NCBI GenBank assembly: GCA_036925085.1
Contig: JAUPFP010000196.1
Span: 1 to 64,000, forward strand
Direction: 5' to 3'
DNA length: 64,000 nt
Source of the DNA: Brachycybe producta
Taxonomy: Eukaryota > Arthropoda > Diplopoda > Playtdesmida > Andrognathidae
Of the stretch, positions 14,085 to 28,286 are shown piece by piece (position 1 is the stretch's first letter; every line of letters starts with the position of its first letter). Below the pieces are notes generated by a model. That model was not told the origin of the DNA, ran no database searches, and saw only the letters and a program-made list of their open reading frames with translations. The position numbers were made by a program, and so were the translations under genes.

Positions 14085-14622
14085 TCAATTAAACTTAAAC
14101 TTCAATTTCAACTTCAAATTCAACTTCAACTTCAACTTCAATTTCAACTTCAATTTCAACTTCAATTTCAACTTCAATTTCAACTTCAATTTCAACTTCA
14201 ATTTCAACTTCAATTTCAACTTCAATTTCAATGTCGACTTCAAGTTCAATGTCAATTTCAATTTCAAACTTAACTTCAACTTCAACTTTACATTCAAGTT
14301 CAACTTCAAATTTAACATCAACTTCAACTTTAACTTCAACTTCAACTTTAACTTCAACTTCAACTTAAACTTCAATTTTAACTTCAAATTCAACTTCAAT
14401 TTCAACTTCAATTTCAACTTCAAATTCAACTTCAACTTCAACTTTAACCTTAACCTTAACTTAAACTTAAACTTCAATTTTAACTTCAATTTCAACTTCA
14501 ATTTCAACTTAAATTTCAACTTCAATTTCAACTTCCACTTCAACTTCAACTTAACTTCAACTTCAACTTTAACTTCACTTTCAAGTTCAACTTCAAATTC
14601 AACTTCAACTTCAACTTTAACT
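14085..14622 (+). repeat. a unit, 538 bp
   Basis: B at 14233. An 18-bp loss in D (CCACTTCAACTTCAACTTAAC) makes it shorter than 556. Shares CTTAAATTTC with the a unit at 20372. Confidence 0.84.
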
Positions 14623-15430
14623 TCAATTAAACTTAAACTTCAATTTCAACTTCAAATTCAACTTCAACTTCAACTTCAATTTCAACTTCAATTTCAACTT
14701 CAATTTCAACTTCAATTTCAACTTCAATTTCAACTTCAATTTCAACATCAATTTCAACTTCAATTTTAACTTCAATATCAACTTTGATTTCAACTTCAAT
14801 TTCAACTTCAATTTCAACTTCAATTTTAACTTCAATTTCAACTTCAACTTCAACTTCAATTTCAACTTCAATTTCAACTTCAATTTCAACTTCAATTTCA
14901 ACTTCAATTTCAACTTCAATTTCAACTTCAATTTCAACTTCAATTTCAACTTCAATTTCAATGTCGACTTCAAGTTCAATGTCAATTTCAATTTCAAACT
15001 TAACTTCAACTTCAACTTTACATTCAATTTCAACTTCAATTTTAACTTCAAATTCAACTTCAATTTCAACTTCAATTTCAACTTCAAATTCAACTTCAAC
15101 TTCAACTTTAACCTTAACCTTAACCTTAACTTAAACTTAAACTTCAATTTTAACTTCAATTTCAACTTCAATTTCAACTTCAATTTCAACTTCAATTACA
15201 ACTTCAATTTCAACTTCAGTTTCAACTTCAATTTTAACTTCAATTTCAACTTCAAATTCAACTTCAATTTCAACTTCAATTTCAACTTCAATTTCAACTT
15301 CAATTTCAACTTCAATTTCAACTTCCACTTCAATTTCAAACTTAACTTCAACTTCAACTTAACTTCAACTTCAACTTTAACTTCACTTTCAAGTTCAACT
15401 TCAAATTCAACTTCAACTTCAACTTTAACT
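14623..15430 (+). repeat. b unit, 808 bp
   Basis: Short F, B(14963), C3, E, D. Confidence 0.84.
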
Positions 15431-15987
15431 TCAATTAAACTTAAACTTCAATTTCAACTTCAAATTCAACTTCAACTTCAACTTCAATTTCAACTTCAAT
15501 TTCAACTTCAATTTCAACTTCAATTTCAACTTCAATTTCAACTTCAATTTCAACTTCAATTTCAACTTCAATTTCAACTTCAATTTCAACTTCAATTTCA
15601 ACTTCAATTTCAACTTCAATTTCAATGCCGACTTCAAGTTCAATGTCAATTTCAATTTCAAACTTAACTTCAACTTCAACTTTACATTCAAGTTCAACTT
15701 CAAATTTAACTTCAACTTCAACTTTAACTTCAACTTCAACTTTAACTTCAACTTCATCTTCAACTTCAATTTTAACTTCAAATTCAACTTCAATTTCAAC
15801 TTCAATTTCAACTTCAAATTCAACTTCAACTTCAACTTTAACCTTAACCTTAACTTAAACTTAAACTTCAATTTTAACTTCAATTTCAACTTCAATTTCA
15901 ACTTCAATTTCAACTTCAATTTCAACTTCAATTTCAACTTCAATTTCAAGTTCAACTTCAAATTCAACTTCAACTTCAACTTTAACT
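15431..15987 (+). repeat. f unit, 557 bp
   Basis: A-run-B with GCCGAC (15627) instead of GTCGAC, then the CTTCATCTTCAAC variant, C, and a run joined directly to TTTCAAGTTCAAC. Most of D is missing. Confidence 0.84.
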
Positions 15988-16777
15988 TCAATTAAACTTA
16001 AACTTCAATTTCAACTTCAAATTCAACTTCAACTTCAACTTCAATTTCAACTTCAATTTCAACTTCAATTTCAACTTCAATTTCAACTTCAATTTCAACT
16101 TCAATTTCAACTTCAATTTCAACTTCAATTTCAACTTCAATTTCAACTTCAATTTCAACTTCAATTTCAACTTCAATTTCAACTTCAATTTCAACTTCAA
16201 TTTCAATGTCGACTTCAAGTTCAATGTCAATTTCAATTTCAAACTTAACTTCAACTTCAACTTTACATTCAAGTTCAACTTCAAATTTAACTTCAACTTC
16301 AACTTTAACTTCAACTTCAACTTTAACTTCAACTTCAACTTAAACTTCAATTTTAACTTCAAATTCAACTTCAATTTCAACTTCAATTTCAACTTCAATT
16401 TCAACTTCAATTTCAACTTCAAATTCAACTTCAACTTCAACTTTAACCTTAACCTTAACCTTAACTTAAACTTAAACTTCAATTTTAACTTCAATTTCAA
16501 CTTCAATTTCAACTTCAATTTCAACTTCAATTACAACTTCAATTTCAACTTCAGTTTCAACTTCAATTTTAACTTCAATTTCAACTTCAAATTCAACTTC
16601 AATTTCAACTTCAATTTCAACTTCAATTTCAACTTCAATTTCAACTTCAATTTCAACTTCAATTTCAACTTCCACTTCAATTTTAAACTTAACTTAAACT
16701 TCAACTTAACTTCAACTTCAACTTTAACTTCACTTTCAAGTTCAACTTCAAATTCAACTTCAACTTCAACTTTAACT
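15988..16777 (+). repeat. g unit, 790 bp
   Basis: A-long run-B(16208)-C3-E-D. D carries the private TTTTAAACTTAACTTAAAC variant near 16680. Confidence 0.83.
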
Positions 16778-17322
16778 TCAATTAAACTTAAACTTCAATT
16801 TCAACTTCAAATTCAACTTCAACTTCAACTTCAATTTCAACTTCAATTTCAACTTCAATTTCAACTTCAATTTCAACTTCAATTTCAACTTCAATTTCAA
16901 CTTCAATTTCAACTTCAATTTCAACTTCAATTTCAACTTCAATTTCAACTTCAATTTCAATGTCGACTTCAAGTTCAATGTCAATTTCAATTTCAAACTT
17001 AACTTCAACTTCAACTTTACATTCAAGTTCAACTTCAAATTTAACTTCAACTTCAACTTTAACTTCAACTTCAACTTTAACTTCAACTTCATCTTCAACT
17101 TCAATTTTAACTTCAAATTCAACTTCAATTTCAACTTCAATTTCAACTTCAAATTCAACTTCAACTTCAACTTTAACCTTAACCTTAACTTAAACTTAAA
17201 CTTCAATTTTAACTTCAATTTCAACTTCAATTTCAACTTCAATTTCAACTTCAATTTCAACTTCAATTTCAACTTCAATTTCAAGTTCAACTTCAAATTC
17301 AACTTCAACTTCAACTTTAACT
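16778..17322 (+). repeat. f unit, 545 bp
   Basis: B intact (16962), CTTCATCTTC variant, D truncated as in the f unit at 15431. Confidence 0.84.
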
Positions 17323-19227
17323 TCAATTAAACTTAAACTTCAATTTCAACTTCAAATTCAACTTCAACTTCAACTTCAATTTCAACTTCAATTTCAACTT
17401 CAATTTCAACTTCAATTTCAACTTCAATTTCAACTTCAATTTCAACTTCAATTTCAACTTCAATTTCAACTTCAATTTCAACTTCAATTTCAACTTCAAT
17501 TTCAACTTCAATTTCAACTTCAATTTCAACTTCAATTTCAATGTCGACTTCAAGTTCAATGTCAATTTCAATTTCAAACTTAACTTCAACTTCAACTTTA
17601 CATTCAAGTTCAACTTCAAATTTAACTTCAACTTCAACTTTAACTTCAACTTCAACTTTAACTTCAACTTCAACTTAAACTTCAATTTTAACTTCAAATT
17701 CAACTTCAATTTCAACTTCAATTTCAACTTCAAATTCAACTTCAACTTCAACTTTAACCTTAACCTTAACTTAAACTTAAACTTCAATTTTAACTTCAAT
17801 TTCAACTTCAATTTCAACTTCAATTTCAACTTCAATTTCAACTTCAATTTCAACTTCAATTTCAACTTCAATTTCAACTTCAATTTCAACATCAATTTCA
17901 CCTTCAATTTTAACTTCAATATCAACTTTGATTTCAATTTCGACTTCAATTTCAACTTCGATTTCAACTTCAATTTCAACTTCAATTTCAACTTCAATTT
18001 CAACTTCAATTTAACTTCAATTTCAACGTCGACTTCAAGTTCAATGTCAATTTCAATTTCAAACTTAACTTCAACTTCAACTTTACATTCAAGTTCAACT
18101 TCAAATTTAACTTCAACTTCAACTTTAACTTCAACTTCAACTTTAACTTCAACTTCAACTTAAACTTCAATTTTAACTTCAATTTTAACTTCAAATTCAA
18201 CTTCAATTTCAACTTCATTTTCAACTTCAATTTCAACTTCAAATTCAACTTCAACTTCAACTTTAACCTTAACCTTAACTTAAACTTAAACTTCAATTTT
18301 AACTTCAATTTCAACTTCAATTTCAACTTCAATTTCAACTTCAATTTCAACTTCAATTTCAACTTCAATTTCAACTTCAATTTCAACTTCAATTTCAACA
18401 TCAATTTCAACTTCAATTTTAACTTCAATATCAACTTTGATTTCAATTTCGACTTCAGTTTCAACTTCGATTTCAACTTCAATTTCAACTTCAATTTCAA
18501 CTTCAATTTCAACTTCAACTTCAATTTTAACATCAATTTCAACTTCAATTTTAACTTCAATTTCAACTTCAATTACAACTTCAATTTCAACTTCAGTTTC
18601 AACTTCAATTTTAACTTCAATTTCAACTTCAATTTCAACTTCAATTTTAACTTCAATATCAACTTTGATTTCAATTTCGACTTGAATTTCAACTTCAAAT
18701 TCAACTTCAACTTCAACTTTAACCTTAACCTTAACTTAAACTTAAACTTCAATTTTAACTTCAATTTCAGCTTCAATTTCAACATCAATTTCAACATCAA
18801 TTTCAACTTCAATTTCAACTTCAATTTCAACTTCAATTTCAACTTCAACTTCAACTTCAATTTTAACATCAATTTCAACTTCAATTTTAACTTCAATTTC
18901 AACTTCAATTACAACTTCAATTTCAACTTCAGTTTCAACTTCAATTTTAACTTCAATTTCAACTTCAATTTCAACTTCAATTTCAACTTCAATTTCAACT
19001 TCAATTTCAACTTCAATTTCAACTTCAATTTCAACTTCAATTTCAATTTCAATTTCAACTTCAATTTCAACTTCAATTTCAACTTCAATTTCAACTTCAA
19101 TTTCAACTTTAATTTCAACTTCCACTTCAATTTCAAACTTAACTTCAACTTCAACTTAACTTCAACTTCAACTTTAACTTCACTTTCAAGTTCAACTTCA
19201 AATTGAACTTCAACTTCAACTTTATTT
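17323..19227 (+). repeat. e'' unit, 1905 bp
   Basis: Same series as e, but the second B is entered through a phase slip CAATTTAAC (18007) and reads AACGTCGAC (18028). F carries CGACTTCAGTTTC. Private marks: TTTCACCTTC near 17897 and CTTGAATTTC near 18681. Confidence 0.84.
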
Positions 19228-20371
19228 TCAATTAAACTTAAACTTCAATTTCAACTTCAAATTCAACTTCAACTTCAACTTCAATTTCAACTTCAATTTC
19301 AACTTCAATTTCAACTTCAATTTCAACTTCAATTTCAACTTCAATTTCAATGTCGACTTCAAGTTCAATGTCAATTTCAATTTCAAACTTAACTTCAACT
19401 TCAACTTTACATTCAAGTTCAACTTCAAATTTAACATCAACTTCAACTTTAACTTCAACTTCAACTTAAACTTCAATTTTAACTTCAAATTCAACTTCAA
19501 TTTCAACTTCAATTTCAACTTCAATTTCAACTTTAATTACAACTTCAATTTCAACTTCAGTTTCAACTTCAATTTTAACTTCAATTTCAACTTCAAATTC
19601 AACTTCAATTTCAACTTCAATTTCAACTTCAACTTCAACTTCAATTTCAACTTCAACTTCAATTTCAACTTCAATTTCAACTTCAACTTCAATTTTAACA
19701 TCAATTTCAACTTCAATTTTAACTTCAATTTCAACTTCAATTACAACTTCAATTTCAACTTCAGTTTCAACTTCAATTTTAACTTCAATTTCAACTTCAA
19801 TTTCAACTTCAATTTTAACTTCAATATCAACTTTGATTTCAATTTCGACTTCAATTTCAACTTCAAATTCAACTTCAACTTCAACTTTAACCTTAACCTT
19901 AACTTAAACTTAAACTTCAATTTTAACTTCAATTTCAGCTTCAATTTCAACATCAATTTCAACTTCAATTTCAACTTCAATTTCAACTTCAATTTCAACT
20001 TCAACTTCAACTTCAATTTTAACATCAATTTCAACTTCAATTTTAACTTCAATTTCAACTTCAATTACAACTTCAATTTCAACTTCAGTTTCAACTTCAA
20101 TTTTAACTTCAATTTCAACTTCAATTTCAACTTCAATTTCAACTTCAATTTCAACTTCAATTTCAACTTCAATTTCAACTTCAATTTCAACTTCAATTTC
20201 AACTTCAATTTCAACTTCAATTTCAACTTCAATTTCAACTTCAATTTCAACTTTAATTTCAACTTCCACTTCAATTTCAAACTTAACTTCAACTTCAACT
20301 TAACTTCAACTTCAACTTTAACTTCACTTTCAAGTTCAACTTCAAATTGAACTTCAACTTCAACTTTAACT
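19228..20371 (+). repeat. h unit, 1144 bp, hybrid
   Basis: Starts like h' (A, B at 19352, no C, E entered through CTTTAATTAC), then crosses near 19650-19690 into an e tail (E, F, C, G, E, D). The A block is preceded by the private TTTATTTTC. Confidence 0.82.
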
Positions 20372-20927
20372 TCAATTAAACTTAAACTTCAATTTCAACT
20401 TCAAATTCAACTTCAACTTCAACTTCAATTTCAACTTCAATTTCAACTTCAATTTCAACTTCAATTTCAACTTCAATTTCAACTTCAATTTCAACTTCAA
20501 TTTCAACTTCAATTTCAATGTCGACTTCAAGTTCAATGTCAATTTCAATTTCAAACTTAACTTCAACTTCAACTTTACATTCAAGTTCAACTTCAAATTT
20601 AACATCAACTTCAACTTTAACTTCAACTTCAACTTTAACTTCAACTTCAACTTAAACTTCAATTTTAACTTCAAATTCAACTTCAATTTCAACTTCAATT
20701 TCAACTTCAAATTCAACTTCAACTTCAACTTTAACCTTAACCTTAACTTAAACTTAAACTTCAATTTTAACTTCAATTTCAACTTCAATTTCAACTTAAA
20801 TTTCAACTTCAATTTCAACTTCCACTTCAATTTCAAACTTAACTTCAACTTCAACTTAACTTCAACTTCAACTTTAACTTCACTTTCAAGTTCAACTTCA
20901 AATTCAACTTCAACTTCAACTTTAACT
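20372..20927 (+). repeat. a unit, 556 bp
   Basis: B(20520), CTTAAATTTC variant near 20797, D complete. Confidence 0.84.
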
Positions 20928-21747
20928 TCAATTAAACTTAAACTTCAATTTCAACTTCAAATTCAACTTCAACTTCAACTTCAATTTCAACTTCAATTTC
21001 AACTTCAATTTCAACTTCAATTTCAACTTCAATTTCAACTTCAATTTCAACTTCAATTTCAACATCAATTTCAACTTCAATTTTAACTTCAATATCAACT
21101 TTGATTTCAACTTCAATTTCAACTTCAATTTCAACTTCAATTTTAACTTCAATTTCAACTTCAACTTCAACTTCAATTTCAACTTCAATTTCAACTTCAA
21201 TTTCAACTTCAATTTCAACTTCAATTTCAACTTCAATTTCAACTTCAATTTCAACTTCAATTTCAACTTCAATTTCAATGTCGACTTCAAGTTCAATGTC
21301 AATTTCAATTTCAAACTTAACTTCAACTTCAACTTTACATTCAATTTCAACTTCAATTTTAACTTCAAATTCAACTTCAATTTCAACTTCAATTTCAACT
21401 TCAAATTCAACTTCAACTTCAACTTTAACCTTAACCTTAACCTTAACTTAAACTTAAACTTCAATTTTAACTTCAATTTCAACTTCAATTTCAACTTCAA
21501 TTTCAACTTCAATTACAACTTCAATTTCAACTTCAGTTTCAACTTCAATTTTAACTTCAATTTCAACTTCAAATTCAACTTCAATTTCAACTTCAATTTC
21601 AACTTCAATTTCAACTTCAATTTCAACTTCAATTTCAACTTCCACTTCAATTTCAAACTTAACTTCAACTTCAACTTAACTTCAACTTCAACTTTAACTT
21701 CACTTTCAAGTTCAACTTCAAATTCAACTTCAACTTCAACTTTAACT
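20928..21747 (+). repeat. b unit, 820 bp
   Basis: Short F, B(21280), C3, E, D. One 12-mer longer than the modal b. Confidence 0.84.
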
Positions 21748-22304
21748 TCAATTAAACTTAAACTTCAATTTCAACTTCAAATTCAACTTCAACTTCAACT
21801 TCAATTTCAACTTCAATTTCAACTTCAATTTCAACTTCAATTTCAACTTCAATTTCAACTTCAATTTCAACTTCAATTTCAACTTCAATTTCAACTTCAA
21901 TTTCAACTTCAATTTCAACTTCAATTTCAACTTCAATTTCAATGCCGACTTCAAGTTCAATGTCAATTTCAATTTCAAACTTAACTTCAACTTCAACTTT
22001 ACATTCAAGTTCAACTTCAAATTTAACTTCAACTTCAACTTTAACTTCAACTTCAACTTTAACTTCAACTTCATCTTCAACTTCAATTTTAACTTCAAAT
22101 TCAACTTCAATTTCAACTTCAATTTCAACTTCAAATTCAACTTCAACTTCAACTTTAACCTTAACCTTAACTTAAACTTAAACTTCAATTTTAACTTCAA
22201 TTTCAACTTCAATTTCAACTTCAATTTCAACTTCAATTTCAACTTCAATTTCAACTTCAATTTCAAGTTCAACTTCAAATTCAACTTCAACTTCAACTTT
22301 AACT
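21748..22304 (+). repeat. f unit, 557 bp
   Basis: GCCGAC at 21944, exactly 6,317 bp after the only other GCCGAC. D truncated. Confidence 0.84.
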
Positions 22305-23082
22305 TCAATTAAACTTAAACTTCAATTTCAACTTCAAATTCAACTTCAACTTCAACTTCAATTTCAACTTCAATTTCAACTTCAATTTCAACTTCAATTT
22401 CAACTTCAATTTCAACTTCAATTTCAACTTCAATTTCAACTTCAATTTCAACTTCAATTTCAACTTCAATTTCAACTTCAATTTCAACTTCAATTTCAAC
22501 TTCAATTTCAATGTCGACTTCAAGTTCAATGTCAATTTCAATTTCAAACTTAACTTCAACTTCAACTTTACATTCAAGTTCAACTTCAAATTTAACTTCA
22601 ACTTCAACTTTAACTTCAACTTCAACTTTAACTTCAACTTCAACTTAAACTTCAATTTTAACTTCAAATTCAACTTCAATTTCAACTTCAATTTCAACTT
22701 CAATTTCAACTTCAATTTCAACTTCAAATTCAACTTCAACTTCAACTTTAACCTTAACCTTAACCTTAACTTAAACTTAAACTTCAATTTTAACTTCAAT
22801 TTCAACTTCAATTTCAACTTCAATTTCAACTTCAATTACAACTTCAATTTCAACTTCAGTTTCAACTTCAATTTTAACTTCAATTTCAACTTCAAATTCA
22901 ACTTCAATTTCAACTTCAATTTCAACTTCAATTTCAACTTCAATTTCAACTTCAATTTCAACTTCAATTTCAACTTCCACTTCAATTTTAAACTTAACTT
23001 AAACTTCAACTTAACTTCAACTTCAACTTTAACTTCACTTTCAAGTTCAACTTCAAATTCAACTTCAACTTCAACTTTAACT
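22305..23082 (+). repeat. g unit, 778 bp
   Basis: B(22513), C3, E, and D with the same TTTTAAACTTAACTTAAAC variant as the g at 15988. One 12-mer shorter. Confidence 0.83.
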
Positions 23083-23627
23083 TCAATTAAACTTAAACTT
23101 CAATTTCAACTTCAAATTCAACTTCAACTTCAACTTCAATTTCAACTTCAATTTCAACTTCAATTTCAACTTCAATTTCAACTTCAATTTCAACTTCAAT
23201 TTCAACTTCAATTTCAACTTCAATTTCAACTTCAATTTCAACTTCAATTTCAACTTCAATTTCAATGTCGACTTCAAGTTCAATGTCAATTTCAATTTCA
23301 AACTTAACTTCAACTTCAACTTTACATTCAAGTTCAACTTCAAATTTAACTTCAACTTCAACTTTAACTTCAACTTCAACTTTAACTTCAACTTCATCTT
23401 CAACTTCAATTTTAACTTCAAATTCAACTTCAATTTCAACTTCAATTTCAACTTCAAATTCAACTTCAACTTCAACTTTAACCTTAACCTTAACTTAAAC
23501 TTAAACTTCAATTTTAACTTCAATTTCAACTTCAATTTCAACTTCAATTTCAACTTCAATTTCAACTTCAATTTCAACTTCAATTTCAAGTTCAACTTCA
23601 AATTCAACTTCAACTTCAACTTTAACT
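23083..23627 (+). repeat. f unit, 545 bp
   Basis: B(23267), CTTCATCTTC variant, truncated D. Same length as its partner at 16778. Confidence 0.84.
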
Positions 23628-25544
23628 TCAATTAAACTTAAACTTCAATTTCAACTTCAAATTCAACTTCAACTTCAACTTCAATTTCAACTTCAATTTC
23701 AACTTCAATTTCAACTTCAATTTCAACTTCAATTTCAACTTCAATTTCAACTTCAATTTCAACTTCAATTTCAACTTCAATTTCAACTTCAATTTCAACT
23801 TCAATTTCAACTTCAATTTCAACTTCAATTTCAACTTCAATTTCAACTTCAATTTCAATGTCGACTTCAAGTTCAATGTCAATTTCAATTTCAAACTTAA
23901 CTTCAACTTCAACTTTACATTCAAGTTCAACTTCAAATTTAACTTCAACTTCAACTTTAACTTCAACTTCAACTTTAACTTCAACTTCAACTTAAACTTC
24001 AATTTTAACTTCAAATTCAACTTCAATTTCAACTTCAATTTCAACTTCAAATTCAACTTCAACTTCAACTTTAACCTTAACCTTAACTTAAACTTAAACT
24101 TCAATTTTAACTTCAATTTCAACTTCAATTTCAACTTCAATTTCAACTTCAATTTCAACTTCAATTTCAACTTCAATTTCAACTTCAATTTCAACTTCAA
24201 TTTCAACATCAATTTCACCTTCAATTTTAACTTCAATATCAACTTTGATTTCAATTTCGACTTCAATTTCAACTTCGATTTCAACTTCAATTTCAACTTC
24301 AATTTCAACTTCAATTTCAACTTCAATTTAACTTCAATTTCAACGTCGACTTCAAGTTCAATGTCAATTTCAATTTCAAACTTAACTTCAACTTCAACTT
24401 TACATTCAAGTTCAACTTCAAATTTAACTTCAACTTCAACTTTAACTTCAACTTCAACTTTAACTTCAACTTCAACTTAAACTTCAATTTTAACTTCAAT
24501 TTTAACTTCAAATTCAACTTCAATTTCAACTTCATTTTCAACTTCAATTTCAACTTCAAATTCAACTTCAACTTCAACTTTAACCTTAACCTTAACTTAA
24601 ACTTAAACTTCAATTTTAACTTCAATTTCAACTTCAATTTCAACTTCAATTTCAACTTCAATTTCAACTTCAATTTCAACTTCAATTTCAACTTCAATTT
24701 CAACTTCAATTTCAACATCAATTTCAACTTCAATTTTAACTTCAATATCAACTTTGATTTCAATTTCGACTTCAGTTTCAACTTCGATTTCAACTTCAAT
24801 TTCAACTTCAATTTCAACTTCAATTTCAACTTCAACTTCAATTTTAACATCAATTTCAACTTCAATTTTAACTTCAATTTCAACTTCAATTACAACTTCA
24901 ATTTCAACTTCAGTTTCAACTTCAATTTTAACTTCAATTTCAACTTCAATTTCAACTTCAATTTTAACTTCAATATCAACTTTGATTTCAATTTCGACTT
25001 GAATTTCAACTTCAAATTCAACTTCAACTTCAACTTTAACCTTAACCTTAACTTAAACTTAAACTTCAATTTTAACTTCAATTTCAGCTTCAATTTCAAC
25101 ATCAATTTCAACATCAATTTCAACTTCAATTTCAACTTCAATTTCAACTTCAATTTCAACTTCAACTTCAACTTCAATTTTAACATCAATTTCAACTTCA
25201 ATTTTAACTTCAATTTCAACTTCAATTACAACTTCAATTTCAACTTCAGTTTCAACTTCAATTTTAACTTCAATTTCAACTTCAATTTCAACTTCAATTT
25301 CAACTTCAATTTCAACTTCAATTTCAACTTCAATTTCAACTTCAATTTCAACTTCAATTTCAATTTCAATTTCAACTTCAATTTCAACTTCAATTTCAAC
25401 TTCAATTTCAACTTCAATTTCAACTTTAATTTCAACTTCCACTTCAATTTCAAACTTAACTTCAACTTCAACTTAACTTCAACTTCAACTTTAACTTCAC
25501 TTTCAAGTTCAACTTCAAATTGAACTTCAACTTCAACTTTAACT
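23628..25544 (+). repeat. e'' unit, 1917 bp
   Basis: B at 23860, slip CAATTTAAC (24324), AACGTCGAC at 24345, TTTCACCTTC and CTTGAATTTC as in its partner. One 12-mer longer. Confidence 0.84.
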
Positions 25545-27485
25545 TCAATTAAACTTAAACTTCAATTTCAACTTCAAATTCAACTTCAACTTCAACTTCA
25601 ATTTCAACTTCAATTTCAACTTCAATTTCAACTTCAATTTCAACTTCAATTTCAACTTCAATTTCAATGTCGACTTCAAGTTCAATGTCAATTTCAATTT
25701 CAAACTTAACTTCAACTTCAACTTTACATTCAAGTTCAACTTCAAATTTAACATCAACTTCAACTTTAACTTCAACTTCAACTTAAACTTCAATTTTAAC
25801 TTCAAATTCAACTTCAATTTCAACTTCAATTTCAACTTCAATTTCAACTTTAATTACAACTTCAATTTCAACTTCAGTTTCAACTTCAATTTTAACTTCA
25901 ATTTCAACTTCAAATTCAACTTCAATTTCAACTTCAATTTCAACTTCAACTTCAACTTCAATTTCAACTTCAATTTCAACTTCAATTTCAACTTCCACTT
26001 CAATTTCAAACTTAACTTCAACTTCAACTTAACTTCAACTTCAACTTTAACTTCACTTTCAAGTTCAACTTCAATTTCAACTTCAATTTCAACTTCAATT
26101 TCAACATCAATTTCAACTTCAATTTTAACTTCAATATCAACTTTGATTTCAATTTCGACTTCAATTTCAACTTCGATTGCAACTTCAATTTCAACTTCAA
26201 TTTCAACTTCAATTTCAACTTCAATTTCAACTTCAATTTCAATGTCGACTTCAAGTTCAATGTCAATTTCAATTTCAAACTTAACTTCAACTTCAACTTT
26301 ACATTCAAGTTCAACTTCAAATTTAACTTCAACTTCAACTTTAACTTCAACTTCAACTTAAACTTCAATTTTAACTTCAATTTTAACTTCAATTTCAACT
26401 TCAATTTCAACTTCAATTTCAACTTCAATTTCAACTTCAAATTCAACTTCAACTTCAACTTTAACCTTAACCTTAACTTAAACTTAAACTTCAATTTTAA
26501 CTTCAATTTCAACTTCAATTTCAACTTCAATTTCAACTTCAATTTCAACTTCAATTTCAACTTCAATTTCAACTTCAATTTCAACTTCAATTTCAACATC
26601 AATTTCAACTTCAATTTTAACTTCAATATCAACTTTGATTTCAATTTCGACTTCAATTTCAACTTCGATTTCAACTTCAATTTCAACTTCAATTTCAACT
26701 TCAATTTCAACTTCAACTTCAATTTTAACATCAATTTCCACTTCAATTTTAACTTCAATTTCAACTTCAATTACAACTTCAATTTCAACTTCAGTTTCAA
26801 CTTCAATTTTAACTTCAATTTCAACTTCAATTTCAACTTCAATTTCAACTTCAATTTTAACTTCAATATCAACTTTGATTTCAATTTCGACTTCAATTTC
26901 AACTTCAAATTCAACTTCAACTTCAACTTTAACCTTAACCTTAACTTAAACTTAAACTTCAATTTTAACTTCAATTTCAGCTTCAATTTCAACTTCAATT
27001 TCAACTTCAATTTCAACTTCAATTTCAACATCAATTTCAACTTCAATTTTAACTTCAATATCAACTTTGATTTCAATTTCGACTTCAATTTCAACTTCGA
27101 TTTCAACTTCAATTTCAACTTCAATTTCAACTTCAATTTCAACTTCAACTTCAATTTTAACATCAATTTCAACTTCAATTTTAACTTCAATTTCAACTTC
27201 AATTACAACTTCAATTTCAACTTCAGTTTCAACTTCAATTTTAACTTCAATTTCAACTTCAATTTCAACTTCAATTTCAACTTCAATTTCAACTTCAATT
27301 TCAACTTCAATTTCAACTTCAATTTCAACTTCAATTTCAACTTCAATTTCAACTTCAATTTCAACTTCAATTTCAACTTCCACTTCAATTTCAAACTTAA
27401 CTTCAACTTCAACTTAACTTCAACTTCAACTTTAACTTCACTTTCAAGTTCAACTTCAAATTGAACTTCAACTTCAACTTTAACT
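25545..27485 (+). repeat. h' unit, 1941 bp
   Basis: A, B 25669, no C, E through CTTTAATTAC, D near 25993 with no A after it, then F (private CGATTGCAAC), B 26244, C, F, E, F, C, G, F, E, D. Leads into X, as at 43317 and 55756. Confidence 0.83.
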
Positions 27486-28286
27486 TCAATTAAACTTAAA
27501 CTTCAATTTCAACTTCAAATTCAACTTCAACTTCAACTTCAATTTCAACTTCAATTTCAACTTCAATTTCAACTTCAATTTCAACTTCAATTTCAAACTT
27601 AACTTCAACTTCAACTTTACATTCAAGTTCAACTTCAAATTTAACTTCAACTTCAACTTTAACTTCAACTTCAACTTAAAATTCAATTTTAACTTCAATT
27701 TTAACTTCAAATTCAACTTCAATTTCAACATCAATTTCAACTTCAAATTCAACTTCAACTTCAACTTTAACCTTAACCTTAACTTAAACTTAAACTTCAA
27801 TTTTAACTTCAATTTCAACTTCAATTTCAACTTCAATTTCAACTTCAATTACAACTTCAATTTTAACTTCAGTTTCAACTTCAATTTTAACTTCAATTTC
27901 AACTTCAAATTCAACTTCAATTTCAACTTCAATTTCAACTTCAATTTCAACTTCAATTTCAACTTCAATTTCAACTTCAATTTCAACTTCAATTTCAACT
28001 TCATTTTCAACTTCAATTTCAACTTCAATTTCAACTTAAATTTCAACTTCAGTTTCAACTTCAATTTTAACTTCAATTTCAACTTCAATTTAACTTCAAT
28101 TTCAACTTCAATTTCAACTTCAATTTCAACTTCAATTTCAACTTCAATTTCAACTTCAATTTCAACTTCAATTTCAACTTCCACTTCAATTTCAAACTTA
28201 ACTTCAACTTCAACTTAACTTCAACTTCAACTTTAACTTCACTTTCAAGTTCAACTTCAAATTGAACTTTAACTTCAACTTTAACT
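27486..28286 (+). repeat. X unit, 801 bp
   Basis: Partner of the window start. Shares CTTCATTTTC (27999), CTTAAATTTC and the slip CAATTTAAC (28086). Differs by AACATCAATTTC near 27727. Confidence 0.85.

Larger units (their letters stand above)
13394..19680 (+). repeat. 6.3-kb tandem duplication, left copy
   Basis: The motif CTTCAACTTCAATTTTAACA begins here and again at 19681, 6,287 bp later. Unit order after the e tail is a b f g f e'' h. Private variants shared with the right copy at 6,287-6,317 bp spacing include GCCGAC in B (15627/21944), CTTAAATTTC in unit a, TTTTAAACTTAACTTAAAC in unit g, TTTCACCTTC in e'' and CTTGAATTTC (near 18680/24997). These make the pair a recent duplication. Confidence 0.86.
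19681..25967 (+). repeat. 6.3-kb tandem duplication, right copy
   Basis: Repeats the left copy with net differences of 12-mer multiples only, apart from the 18-bp loss in the left-hand unit a. The right end is approximate: after about 25960 the h' unit continues into D and a second F-B series, where the left copy instead crosses into an e tail. Confidence 0.8.
1..27485 (+). repeat. Super-repeat copy 1 (27.5 kb)
   Basis: Runs from an X unit at the window edge to the next X unit at 27486. The first 10.4 kb is collinear with 27487 to about 37845: same unit order X Y d c e' a b d c d e a b, with private marks at exactly 27,486 bp spacing (CTTCATTTTC at 513 and 27999; the 1-bp slip CAATTTAAC at 600 and 28086). 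It is the longest copy because it holds a second 4.6-kb a-b-c-d-e block and two tandem 6.3-kb blocks. Confidence 0.85.
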
